Shown: piece after piece, positions 1 to 5,551 of the stretch
How positions within the stretch are numbered: the stretch's first letter is position 1
Layout: each line of letters opens with the position of its first letter
Origin: Phycisphaerales bacterium
GTDB lineage: Bacteria > Planctomycetota > Phycisphaerae > Phycisphaerales > UBA1924
Direction: 5' to 3'
NCBI GenBank assembly: GCA_029260415.1
Contig: JAJDDH010000036.1
Location: 1 to 5,946, forward strand
Length of the DNA stretch: 5,946 nt
Notes under the pieces: model-generated
What the model saw: the letters and a program-made list of their open reading frames with translations, nothing else
Told to the model about the DNA's origin: nothing
Databases searched by the model: none
Position numbers and translations under genes: made by a program

Positions 1-1
1 C

Positions 2-451
2 GCCCACCTCTCCCAGTGGGTCGCCCACGCCCAGTGCCCCTTCGACGGGCGCGTCCTGGGCCACCACCTCACACTCACCGTCCGCGAGCGCGACCGCCAC
101 TTCTGGTCGCCCTGGCTCACCCTCGACGTCCGCGATCAGCAGGGCGCCGAGGGCTGCCACGTCCACGGCCGCTTCAACCCACACCCCAGCATCTGGTCCG
201 CCGTCATCTTCGCAGGTCTGGCCCTGCTCACGATCAGCGCCGTCGCCGCCTGCTGGGGCCTGGCGCAGCTGCTCATGGACGCGCCACCCAGCGCCTGGCT
301 CATCATCCCCGCCTGCTTTCTCCTCGCGGGCGCCCTCTACTGGATCTCCCACCTGGGCCAGGTCATCGCCGACGAGCAGATGAACCGCATCCGCGCCGCC
401 ATCGACACCGCCCTCACGCCCCCTGGGTCACACGCACCTCCAGGGGCCTGA
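2..451 (+). CDS. C-terminal part of an unknown two-helix membrane protein (5' end outside window)
   Basis: The frame is open from the first bases and ends at TGA 449-451, giving 149 residues with no start in the window. The first ~60 residues are soluble and rich in His, Trp and Arg (HFWSPWLTLDVR near 33-44). They lead into a GRFNPHPSIW motif (56-65), followed by two hydrophobic segments at about 64-90 and 97-115. The ~30-residue tail begins amphipathically (about 120-137) and ends Pro/Gly-rich. A motif of the GRF-x-PHP-x-x-W type just before a first transmembrane helix is, as I recall, seen in bacterial membrane proteins of unknown function. I cannot name a family. Strong third-position C bias supports real coding. 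The gene converges on the MscS gene and overlaps it by 38 bp (414-451), so the last dozen residues are also antisense to the MscS C-terminus. A competing longer plus-strand frame that starts at 16 is a low-complexity Arg/Pro shadow. Confidence 0.6.
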   Translation, partial: AHLSQWVAHAQCPFDGRVLGHHLTLTVRERDRHFWSPWLTLDVRDQQGAEGCHVHGRFNPHPSIWSAVIFAGLALLTISAVAACWGLAQLLMDAPPSAWLIIPACFLLAGALYWISHLGQVIADEQMNRIRAAIDTALTPPGSHAPPGA

Positions 452-1373
452 GCGTGTCCAGGTGCACGTCTCGCTGCGGGTACGCGATCGTGATCTCCGC
501 CTCTCGGCACAGCTCGTCGATCCGGTACCGCAGGTCGCTCTCGATCTCCAGCCGGTCCTGCGTGGACTTGGGCTTGACCCACACGTGCAGCCCGAACATC
601 AGCGCGTTGTCTCCGAACTCCTGGAACAACGCCAGCGTCTGCGGCGTCTTGAGCACCCGCTCGTGCTCCTCCGCCGCCCGCAGCAGCAGCTCACGCACCA
701 CCGCAGTATCCGACCCGTACGCCACGCCCACGCCGATCTGGCTCCGGAACCGCTGGTCCGGCTCGTCGTAGTTCGTCACCGCCGACTCGAGCAGCGCGCT
801 GTTGGGGATGATCACCGTCTTCCCCTCGTACCCCTGCATGTGCGTCGAACGCGCCCCGATCTTCCGCACCGTCCCCTTGTTCCCGTTCACCTCGACGAGC
901 TGCCCCACGCTGATCGGGCGCTCGATGAGCAGGATCAGCCCCGAGATGAAGTTGTTGACGATGTTCTGGCTGCCGAAGCCGATACCCAGCGCCAGCGCAC
1001 CGCCAAAGATCGTGAACACCGTCATGGGAACGCCCGCGGTATTCACCGCCAGCATCACCGCGATCGTCAGCAGCAGGTAATACACGATCGTCTGGATCGC
1101 CGCCGCCGCCCCCTGCTCAATCCTGAACTTGGGCAGCGCGCGACGCCCCACGTACGCGCTCACCGCCCGCGCCACCACCACGCCCACGACCAGCATCACC
1201 AGCGCGATCACCAGCTGACCGACCGTCACGTCCGCGTTGTCGATCGCGAACAGCTTGAACCGCCACACCTCGCCCGCCGTGTTCGTAAACTCGCCGACCG
1301 GGTCGCCCGTGATCCGGTCAATCGCGTTCGGGCCGGTGCCCCGCGGCGTGGTCGCAGGTGTCGTCGCCGTCAT
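414..1373 (-). CDS. MscS-family small-conductance mechanosensitive channel
   Basis: This 319-residue inner-membrane channel is expected to open under membrane tension and release solutes during hypo-osmotic shock, as a homo-heptamer in the MscS family. The sequence shows a ~48-residue soluble N-terminus and then three helices: TM1 about 50-75, TM2 about 92-114, and the pore helix TM3 about 116-150, with the Gly/Ala-rich GGALALGIGFGSQNIVNN stretch (124-141). The beta domain follows (ERPISVGQLVEV, then the GTVRKIGARST region at 167-177 and VIIPNS at 187-192). The C-terminal alpha/beta domain ends near 310. The layout matches the compact MscS core, and the start of TM1 resembles the pore-proximal part of MscK-like channels. 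The ATG at 1373 is preceded by GGAG about 6-7 nt upstream, which supports this start. It lies 25 bp downstream of the TrmH stop, so co-transcription is likely. Its 3' end overlaps the convergent gene by 38 bp. Confidence 0.95.
   Translation of the reverse strand: MTATTPATTPRGTGPNAIDRITGDPVGEFTNTAGEVWRFKLFAIDNADVTVGQLVIALVMLVVGVVVARAVSAYVGRRALPKFRIEQGAAAAIQTIVYYLLLTIAVMLAVNTAGVPMTVFTIFGGALALGIGFGSQNIVNNFISGLILLIERPISVGQLVEVNGNKGTVRKIGARSTHMQGYEGKTVIIPNSALLESAVTNYDEPDQRFRSQIGVGVAYGSDTAVVRELLLRAAEEHERVLKTPQTLALFQEFGDNALMFGLHVWVKPKSTQDRLEIESDLRYRIDELCREAEITIAYPQRDVHLDTLRPLEVRVTQGA
420..446. terminator. Hairpin between the two convergent stop codons (possible bidirectional terminator)
   Basis: CCCCTGG at 420-426 pairs perfectly with CCAGGGG at 440-446. 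A further G-U pair is possible at 427/439, leaving a loop of 11-13 nt. The hairpin sits between the minus-strand stop (414-416) and the plus-strand stop (449-451), which fits transcript-end formation for both genes. There is no U-tract on either side, so it may instead stabilise 3' ends or be incidental. Confidence 0.35.
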
Positions 1374-1398
1374 GGTGCTCTCCGGGGGATCCCACAGC

Positions 1399-2076
1399 CT
1401 ACCGGATCCGCCCGCGCCGCCGGCGCGTCGCCCGCGTCGAGCTCGCCGACCCCCGCAGCTTGGGGGGCGGATTCACCCGGCGCTCGATAAACCGCTCCGC
1501 CAGGGCCTGTCGCTCCGCCTCGGGCAGCAGGTACCGCTCCAGCCCGATCGCCCGGCGCTGCCGGCTCACCTCCGCCAGCACCAGCGCCGCCGTCACGCTC
1601 AGGTTCAGGCTCTGCGCCATCCCGCCCATCGGGATCTGAACCACCCGGTCCGCCATCTCGACCGCTTCGGCGCTCAGCCCCCGGTGCTCATTGCCAAACA
1701 GCAGCGCGATGTCAGGCTCGTCCAGCCGCGCCTCATCCAGCGGCTCCGCCCGATCGTCCAGCGCCGTCGCCACCAGCGTGTACCCGCGATCCTTCAGCCC
1801 GCTCAGCAGCCCCTCGCTCGTCGGGCTCGTCTCAAAGTCCAGCCACAGACTCGTCGACACGCTCGCGTCCCGGCAGTCCACCACCGGATCAAACGCCCGC
1901 ACCCGCTCGAACGTCAGCCCGACCCGCTGGATGCAAAACGCGTCGCACGACCGCATCACCGCGCCCGCGTTGTGAAAGTCCCGCAGGTCCTCGAGCACCA
2001 CGATCCCGCGCTGCCGCGCCATCGCCACGCCCCGGATCTTCTCGAGCCGCTCAGGCGTCGCCATCGGCCATCCCAT
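1399..2076 (-). CDS. trmH: TrmH/SpoU-family tRNA (guanosine-2'-O)-methyltransferase
   Basis: This SPOUT-fold enzyme is predicted to transfer a methyl group from S-adenosylmethionine to the 2'-O-ribose of a tRNA nucleotide, by analogy Gm18. All three family motifs are visible. Motif 1 has N36 and the candidate catalytic Arg R42 (NAGAVMRSCDAF, 36-47). Motif 2 is LLFGNEHRGLS (125-135). Motif 3 is IPMGGMAQSLNLSV (148-161), which forms the SAM-binding trefoil knot. The N-terminal ERLEKI...RQRGIVVLEDL and C-terminal RYLLPEAERQAL regions resemble TrmH rather than TrmL or RlmB. The length of 225 aa suits TrmH. The last ~15 residues are Arg-rich and could contact RNA. The start is ambiguous: ATG at 2076 or ATG at 2064 (four residues shorter). 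The second has a G-rich stretch 8-17 nt upstream. Either start overlaps the end of the HD gene (by 26 or 14 bp), implying translational coupling. Confidence 0.92.
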   Translation of the reverse strand: MGWPMATPERLEKIRGVAMARQRGIVVLEDLRDFHNAGAVMRSCDAFCIQRVGLTFERVRAFDPVVDCRDASVSTSLWLDFETSPTSEGLLSGLKDRGYTLVATALDDRAEPLDEARLDEPDIALLFGNEHRGLSAEAVEMADRVVQIPMGGMAQSLNLSVTAALVLAEVSRQRRAIGLERYLLPEAERQALAERFIERRVNPPPKLRGSASSTRATRRRRGRIR

Positions 2077-2626
2077 CCCCCGGCGCGTGCCACCACCGGT
2101 CCCCGGGCGTCTCGCGGATCGCCGCCGCCCACGCCCGCGCCTCGTCCGTCCGCAGGCGCTTCTCCGACTGCTCGACCCAGACCCGCGCCCGCGTGTTGCC
2201 CATCTCGATCAGCTCCCGCAAACACAGCAGCAGCTCAAGCTGGTCCGCGTCGTGCGCCAGCACCGCCTCCGCACTCTCGCACGCGACGTACTCATCGATC
2301 AGCCCCCGCACCTCATCGCCGAACGCCAGCCCCCGCGTCATGTCCGCGACCGCCTTCGCCTCATCCGACGTCACATACCGCTTGGCCAGATGGTGCAGGT
2401 CCAGCGTCCGCGCCTCGGGCAGGTCATGCACGGCACACAGCTGCGACACCCGACCCGCGTCCGCCCCCGCGCGCCACGCCAGCGCCATCCCGATCACCGT
2501 CATCCGGTGCGAGTGCTCCGCCACGCTCTGGCGGTAGTTCCCCAGCTGCGCGAACCCCGACCGAGGCGTCCGCGCCAGCATCCCCGCCTCGTTCAGAAAG
2601 TCGATGATCCGCCCGCGCTCATCCAT
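2051..2626 (-). CDS. HD-domain phosphohydrolase, YfbR/HDDC2-like (probable 5'-deoxynucleotidase)
   Basis: This 191-residue protein is probably a cytosolic metal-dependent phosphatase that removes the 5' phosphate from (deoxy)nucleoside monophosphates. That role is inferred from the HD_3/YfbR-like family. The metal-binding signature is present: H38 in SVAEHSHRM (34-42), H67-D68 in VHDLPEARTLD (66-76) with E71 as the likely catalytic Glu and D76 nearby, and a distal Asp in HDADQLE (125-131, D126 or D128). The length is typical. The product could also act on other nucleotide phosphates. No Shine-Dalgarno sequence precedes the ATG at 2626. Instead TAGGCT lies exactly 6 nt upstream, consistent with a leaderless transcript. 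Its 3' end overlaps the TrmH start, so HD, TrmH and MscS form a likely operon. Confidence 0.9.
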   Translation of the reverse strand: MDERGRIIDFLNEAGMLARTPRSGFAQLGNYRQSVAEHSHRMTVIGMALAWRAGADAGRVSQLCAVHDLPEARTLDLHHLAKRYVTSDEAKAVADMTRGLAFGDEVRGLIDEYVACESAEAVLAHDADQLELLLCLRELIEMGNTRARVWVEQSEKRLRTDEARAWAAAIRETPGDRWWHAPGDGMADGDA

Positions 2627-2668
2627 ACGACGAGCCTAACGCAGCCGGGCCCGCCCGTCAGGCGTCGT
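2627..2668. repeat. Imperfect inverted repeat in the gap between the small membrane protein and HD genes
   Basis: ACGACG at 2627-2632 plus CCT at 2635-2637 pair with AGG at 2660-2662 plus CGTCGT at 2663-2668. This makes a 9-bp stem with a 2-nt bulge and a 22-nt GC-rich loop. It covers the stop codon of the upstream minus-strand gene and the candidate -10 of the HD gene. It could be a weak terminator or attenuator between the two transcription units, but there is no U-run. Confidence 0.25.
2633..2638 (-). promoter_or_regulatory. Candidate -10 element (TAGGCT) giving a leaderless HD-gene transcript
   Basis: Read on the minus strand, TAGGCT (TANNNT type) is followed by six bases and then the ATG at 2626. 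That places transcription initiation at or next to the start codon. No convincing -35 hexamer is seen. The same TANNNT-N6-ATG arrangement occurs before the RidA gene. Confidence 0.35.
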
Positions 2669-2915
2669 CGGGCTCACGGGCCAGCACCGCCGCAGATTGC
2701 GCCAGCGCCCGCCCCGCCTCGGGCGCCATCGCCGCCGCGAGCCACAGCAGGCACCCGACCACCACCGCAACGCCCCACCAGGGCGCCGACGCGATCAGCA
2801 CGCCCACCAGCAGCAGATACACCGCAAACGCGACCAGCACATACGCCACGACGAGGCTCCCCGGGACGAACCGCCCGGGCACTGCCTCGTCACAAACCCA
2901 CCCCCGCTTGACCAC
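2658..2915 (-). CDS. Small two-helix membrane protein of unknown function
   Basis: This 85-residue frame begins at a GTG (2915). The start is bounded by an in-frame stop only eight codons upstream, which is the stop of the preceding gene. Two hydrophobic segments are visible, about 20-42 (SLVVAYVLVAFAVYLLLVGVL) and 45-64, joined by a short APWW turn. A charged N-terminus and a cytoplasm-like tail rich in Ala, Arg and Asp (EPDDA end) flank them. I do not recognise a family. It follows the carbonic-anhydrase-like gene by 21 bp, so it is probably read from the same message. The ribosome binding site is poor. The coherent hydrophobic pattern and the fit between neighbours argue for a real gene. 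Confidence 0.6.
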   Translation of the reverse strand: MVKRGWVCDEAVPGRFVPGSLVVAYVLVAFAVYLLLVGVLIASAPWWGVAVVVGCLLWLAAAMAPEAGRALAQSAAVLAREPDDA

Positions 2916-2936
2916 AACCCGGCGCCCGCCGTCGAG

Positions 2937-3392
2937 TCAGGCGTCCCGGACCTCGTCAAACACCACGACCCGCCCCACCAGCCGGGCGACGTACCCCTCC
3001 ACCCGCTCGATCCCCGTCGCCGCCCGAACGATCTCCAGCGCGGTAGCCAGGTCCTCGAGCTGCATCCCCCGCAGCGTCCGCTCCGTCGCCCCGCGGCAGT
3101 TCAGGTAGTACGCGCACAGATCGTGCTGGATCAGCGCCACCCGGTCCACCTCGTGCACGCTGCACAGCATCGAGACGTCATCGATCACGCGCATGCCCTC
3201 GGGCTCGCTCTCGCGCTCAACCGTCAACGCCCCGGGCCCCCCGGGCACCACCACCCGGTCGCACCGCACGATCCCCAACCGGTTCACCACGAAGTCGTTG
3301 AACTGACGCGAGAACCGCCCGTCCGAGCAGTGCACCACCAGCCCGTCGTACCGCCCGTCGTCATAGCTCGGCGCCGACTCGTACCCCATCAT
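2937..3392 (-). CDS. Beta-carbonic-anhydrase-like zinc protein, compact form
   Basis: This 151-residue protein carries the zinc-site pattern of beta-class carbonic anhydrases. CSDGR gives C22 and the D24/R26 pair, and HDLC gives H90 and C93 in the H-x-x-C arrangement. Between them VVVPGGPGAL (47-56) corresponds to the region where true enzymes have the R-N-x-G-(N) loop. True bacterial beta enzymes are usually about 190-230 residues. This one is shorter and lacks the usual N-terminal helices, so it may bind zinc without hydrating CO2. The role is inferred from family resemblance; it may be a 'carbonic-anhydrase-related' protein of unknown substrate. Two adjacent ATGs exist (3392 and 3389). GAGGG lies 3 and 6 nt upstream of them respectively, so the second may be used. 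The TGA of DUF2959 overlaps the first ATG by one base (TGATG), indicating translational coupling. Confidence 0.85.
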   Translation of the reverse strand: MMGYESAPSYDDGRYDGLVVHCSDGRFSRQFNDFVVNRLGIVRCDRVVVPGGPGALTVERESEPEGMRVIDDVSMLCSVHEVDRVALIQHDLCAYYLNCRGATERTLRGMQLEDLATALEIVRAATGIERVEGYVARLVGRVVVFDEVRDA

Positions 3393-4057
3393 CAGCCCTC
3401 GCCCATCTGATCGATGAACACGTTCGCCTCCGCGATCGACGACTCCATGTCCGCGATCAGCCGCGAGATCTCGCTCTCGAGCTCGATCACCGTGCTATCC
3501 ATCGACGCGATCGCCCGCGCGTTCAGGTTGTGTTTTAGGAACAGCACCTGGTCGCGGAACGCGTCGAGCACGGGGTCCATTTTCGACTCCGCCCGGCGCA
3601 TCGCCGCCACCACCCGCTCGTACCGACTCCTCGTCTCGATCAGCTGGTCCTCGCTCGCCCGGCGCAGCGACTCCGTGCTGTAATCGTCAAGCTCGTCCTC
3701 CCACTCATCAAACAACGCGCTCCCCACCCGCTCGACCGACCGGATCTTGTCGCGCACGCGCCCCGCCCGATCTTCCGACCGGTCCAGCTCCTTCTTCAGC
3801 TTCGAGTACGCCCCCTCCAGCTCACGGTCCTCGTATCCCGTCAGACTCTTGAGCTCGTCAAGCGTGGACGCGAACTGCGTCTTGGCCGATTCCTGCGCAT
3901 CGCGCGACTCCTCCACCCGGTCCACCAGCTGCTCCCGCTTGGCGTACCCGAGCTTCTCCCGCACCGCGATCCCCGCCGAAGAGCACCCGAGCCCCTGAAG
4001 CGTCATTGCCAGCCCCATCAGGGCCAACGCCGGTCGTGTCAATCGATTCATCCGCAT
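3392..4057 (-). CDS. DUF2959-family lipoprotein, coiled-coil rich
   Basis: This predicted envelope lipoprotein of 221 residues belongs to the uncharacterised DUF2959 family, so its molecular role is unknown. The N-terminus has positive residues, a hydrophobic stretch (about 9-22) and Cys25 followed by Ser-Ser as a plausible lipidation site. The residues before it (GLG) are a non-standard lipobox. The rest is strongly helical and charged, with coiled-coil-like spacing. It carries features I associate with the family: LFDEW (115-119), DELDDYS-x-x-SLRRAS, and the DQVLFLKHNLNARA block (169-182). I chose ATG 4057 over the upstream GTG 4072 because GGAGG at 4066-4070 stands 8 nt before it, an excellent Shine-Dalgarno; that GGAGG overlaps the GTG codon itself. 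A further ATG two codons on is possible. The stop overlaps the next gene's ATG. The gene diverges from the RRM gene. Confidence 0.88.
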   Translation of the reverse strand: MRMNRLTRPALALMGLAMTLQGLGCSSAGIAVREKLGYAKREQLVDRVEESRDAQESAKTQFASTLDELKSLTGYEDRELEGAYSKLKKELDRSEDRAGRVRDKIRSVERVGSALFDEWEDELDDYSTESLRRASEDQLIETRSRYERVVAAMRRAESKMDPVLDAFRDQVLFLKHNLNARAIASMDSTVIELESEISRLIADMESSIAEANVFIDQMGEG

Positions 4058-4065
4058 CGCCGACG

Positions 4066-4070
4066 CCTCC
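4066..4070 (-). promoter_or_regulatory. Shine-Dalgarno GGAGG that fixes the DUF2959 start
   Basis: GGAGG on the minus strand lies 8 nt upstream of ATG 4057. It overlaps the alternative GTG at 4072, so that longer start is unlikely. This is the strongest ribosome binding site in the window. Confidence 0.7.
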
Positions 4071-4116
4071 ACGCTCGAACCGATCCCGCCGAGCCCCGCC
4101 GCACAGGGCGCCAGCG

Positions 4117-4145
4117 ATGACCCGGCCCAGAATCGCCCCTAGACT
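4117..4145 (+). promoter_or_regulatory. Candidate promoter for the RRM gene
   Basis: ATGACC (4117-4122, four of six matches to TTGACA) is separated by 17 bp from TAGACT (4140-4145, four of six to TATAAT). This predicts a 5' leader of roughly 115 nt before ATG 4267. A short inverted repeat, AGACT (4141-4145) and AGTCT (4153-4157), overlaps the -10 and could be an operator. The rest of the 4058-4266 divergent region shows no other clear signal, and no good promoter for the minus-strand gene. Confidence 0.35.
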
Positions 4146-4254
4146 ACGCCCGAGTCTCGCAAGGCGCCGACGGACGACCGTCGAGCCGCGCAGCCTCCCG
4201 ACGCCCGATCCCGCCCGAGGATCGACGCCGGTTCGAATACCACCGGGCACGCAG

Positions 4255-4260
4255 AAGGAA
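4255..4260 (+). promoter_or_regulatory. Ribosome binding site of the RRM gene
   Basis: AAGGAA stands 6 nt before ATG 4267. It settles this start over the in-frame upstream extension that reaches back to 4006. Confidence 0.75.
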
Positions 4261-4266
4261 TCGGAT

Positions 4267-4614
4267 ATGAAGCTCTACGTTGGAAACCTCGCGTACTCCT
4301 GCACCGAAGACCGCCTCCGCGAGATCTTCGAGGCCCACGGCGAGGTCTCCTCGGCGGCACTCGTCATGGACCGCGACACCGGTCGTCCCCGCGGATTCGG
4401 CTTTGTCGAGTTCACCAACGACGACAACGCCCGCGCCGCCATCGAGGCCCTCAACGGCCAGAACATGGACGGACGCGACCTCACCGTCAACGAAGCAAAG
4501 CCCCGTGAACCCCGCAGCGGCGGTGGCGGCGGCGGCGGTCGCGGCGGCTACGGCGGCGGCGGCGGTGGTGGGGGCGGCTACGGCGGTGGCGGCGGCGGCG
4601 GCGGCCGCTGGTAA
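4267..4614 (+). CDS. RRM-domain RNA-binding protein with glycine-rich tail
   Basis: This 115-residue single-stranded-RNA-binding protein has one RNA recognition motif (about 1-78) and a low-complexity C-terminus. RNP2 is LYVGNL (3-8) and RNP1 is RGFGFVEF (42-49). The RNA-stacking aromatics Y4, F44 and F46 are all present, so the domain looks fully functional. Residues 85-113 are almost pure Gly interrupted by Arg and two Tyr (RGGY, GGGGY), ending RW. This resembles the glycine-rich RNA-binding proteins of cyanobacteria and plants, which are often cold-induced chaperones. A similar role here is inference. The start is supported by AAGGAA 6 nt upstream. The in-frame ORF extends back to 4006, but that stretch lies antisense to DUF2959 and is Arg/Pro-rich. 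The gene stands alone, with its own candidate promoter and a strong terminator, so it is probably monocistronic and abundantly expressed. Confidence 0.97.
   Translation: MKLYVGNLAYSCTEDRLREIFEAHGEVSSAALVMDRDTGRPRGFGFVEFTNDDNARAAIEALNGQNMDGRDLTVNEAKPREPRSGGGGGGGRGGYGGGGGGGGGYGGGGGGGGRW
4517..4605 (+). repeat. GGC/GGT triplet tract encoding the glycine tail
   Basis: A run of GGC and GGT triplets, interrupted only by a CGC and two TAC codons plus one GGG. Such tracts can slip during replication and change the tail length by whole triplets without breaking the frame. Confidence 0.8.
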
Positions 4615-4654
4615 GCCAACACGCTGACCACACCTGAATACACGTGACCCTCTC

Positions 4655-4693
4655 CGGGTCGGGGCGCCGCGCCCCGGCCCGTGTTTGTTTTTG
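4655..4693 (+). terminator. Rho-independent terminator of the RRM gene
   Basis: The left arm 4655-4666 (CGGGTCGGGGCG) pairs with the right arm 4670-4681 (CGCCCCGGCCCG) over 12 bp with one G-U pair and a 3-nt loop (CCG). A T-rich run, TGTTTGTTTTTG (4682-4693), follows directly. It is oriented for plus-strand transcription, about 40 nt after the RRM stop. There is no T-run on the other side, so it is one-directional. Confidence 0.92.
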
Positions 4694-4743
4694 CGCCACA
4701 CCCTCACCGCGAACCCATCGCCCCCAACCCCAGTACAACCCCG

Positions 4744-5217
4744 ATGCCCGCCGACGCGTCAAGAATCGCACGCCCACGATCGCGCGCACTAATCCTCGCG
4801 CCCATGCCCGTGATCATCGCGCTCGGTCTGGTCCTCAGGCGCCTCCGCCCCGCCGCCGACCCGGGCGCCCTGCAAGGCTTCATCGCGACCTACGCCCCCG
4901 ACACACTCTGGGGCGTCCTCATCACGTTGGGCTTCGCCGCCGCGTTCCCGCGCTGGCGCCCGCTCCGCATCACCCTGACCGCCCTCGCGCTGACCACCGC
5001 CATCGAACTCACCCAGCTCACCAGCGCCCCGCCGCTCGACTGGCTCCGCTCATTCTCGGTGACACGGTTCCTCCTCGGCACACACTTCGCATGGACCGAC
5101 ATCGCCTGCCTGCTCGTGGGCGCCGCCATCTCGTTTGCGCTGCTCAGCCTCGTCGATCGATCCCCGCGTCCTCCGGTACACTCGCCCCATGGGCCGGATC
5201 ACACAACGACTCACTGA
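4744..5217 (+). CDS. DUF2809-family integral membrane protein
   Basis: This 157-residue polytopic membrane protein of the uncharacterised DUF2809 family has an unknown role. It shows hydrophobic segments at about 15-31, 53-68, 75-91 and 118-137. Family features include the PDTLWG region (52-57), IELTQL (87-92), then DWLRSFSVTRFLLGTHFAWTDIAC (99-122), matching the usual 'R-x-x-x-x-G-x-L-x-LG-x-x-F-x-W-x-D' pattern. An Arg-rich N-terminus (RIARPRSR) precedes TM1, consistent with positive-inside topology. The start is uncertain. GTG 4681 lies inside the terminator and is rejected. ATG 4744 keeps the basic N-terminus. ATG 4804 would cut into TM1. No Shine-Dalgarno sequence is seen at either ATG. 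The last 29 bp overlap the RidA gene start, and the tail (PRPPVHSPHGPDHTTTH) looks unconserved. Confidence 0.85.
   Translation: MPADASRIARPRSRALILAPMPVIIALGLVLRRLRPAADPGALQGFIATYAPDTLWGVLITLGFAAAFPRWRPLRITLTALALTTAIELTQLTSAPPLDWLRSFSVTRFLLGTHFAWTDIACLLVGAAISFALLSLVDRSPRPPVHSPHGPDHTTTH
5177..5182 (+). promoter_or_regulatory. Candidate -10 element (TACACT) giving a leaderless RidA-gene transcript
   Basis: TACACT is followed by six bases and ATG 5189, with no Shine-Dalgarno sequence present. This is the TANNNT-N6-ATG layout of leaderless genes, as at the HD gene. No convincing -35 is visible. Confidence 0.35.
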
Positions 5218-5551
5218 ACTCGGCATCCAACTCCCCGAGCCCAGGTCCCCCGTCGCCAACTACCTCCCCTGCAAACGCTCGGGCGACACCCTCTACGTCT
5301 CCGCAAAGGTCAGCGAGCTCCGCGGCGCCGTCGGCGCGGACGTCACGCTTGAGCAGGCGCGCACCGCCGCCCGCGAACTCTGCCTGCTCCTGCTCAGCAT
5401 CGTTCAGAGCGAGATCGCCGATCTCGACCTTATCGAATCAATCGACAAGCTCCGCGGCTTCGTCCGCTCCGCCCCGGACTTCACCCAGCAACCCCTCGTC
5501 CTCGACGGCGCCTCCGACGTCCTCGCCGAGATCTTCGGTCAGCCCCCGGGA
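5189..5551 (+). CDS. RidA/YjgF-family protein, truncated at its 3' end by a junction
   Basis: RidA-family proteins are cytosolic trimers, and the best studied hydrolyse reactive enamine/imine intermediates to keto acids. Residues 1-121 match the subgroup beginning RLTELGIQLPEP-x-x-PVANYLP. They continue with LYVSAK (35-40), a GADVTLEQARTAARELC segment, KLRGFVRSAPDFTQQP (87-102) and DGASDVLAEIFG (106-117). The family should then continue with an HARSAVG-type segment, containing the catalytic Arg equivalent to E. coli RidA R105, and a final VEVEA-x-FE strand. Here that is absent. After about residue 121 the frame stays open to the window end (252 codons) but reads as antisense of another gene. 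The part between LYVS and GADV is also shorter than in typical members of the subgroup. The protein is therefore incomplete as it stands, lacking about 25-30 residues. Confidence 0.85.

Noticed and set aside
462..1490. A 342-codon plus-strand open frame opposite MscS
   Set aside because: The product is Arg/His/Leu-rich without domains, while the minus strand encodes a full MscS core.
1237..2607. A 456-codon plus-strand open frame
   Set aside because: It is antisense to TrmH and HD genes with clear catalytic motifs. Its product is Arg/Pro/His-rich low-complexity sequence typical of shadow frames in GC-rich DNA.
2087..3410. Two long plus-strand frames (2087-2911 and 2697-3410)
   Set aside because: They are low-complexity, basic shadow frames opposite the HD, small membrane and carbonic-anhydrase-like genes.
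4144..4707. Minus-strand frames opposite the RRM gene, including Ala-rich runs
   Set aside because: The Ala runs are only the reverse complement of the glycine codons, and the frame crosses the RRM terminator.
4681..4743. Upstream GTG start for DUF2809
   Set aside because: The GTG is the last base of the terminator stem plus the following bases, and the added 21 residues are unconserved-looking Pro-rich sequence.
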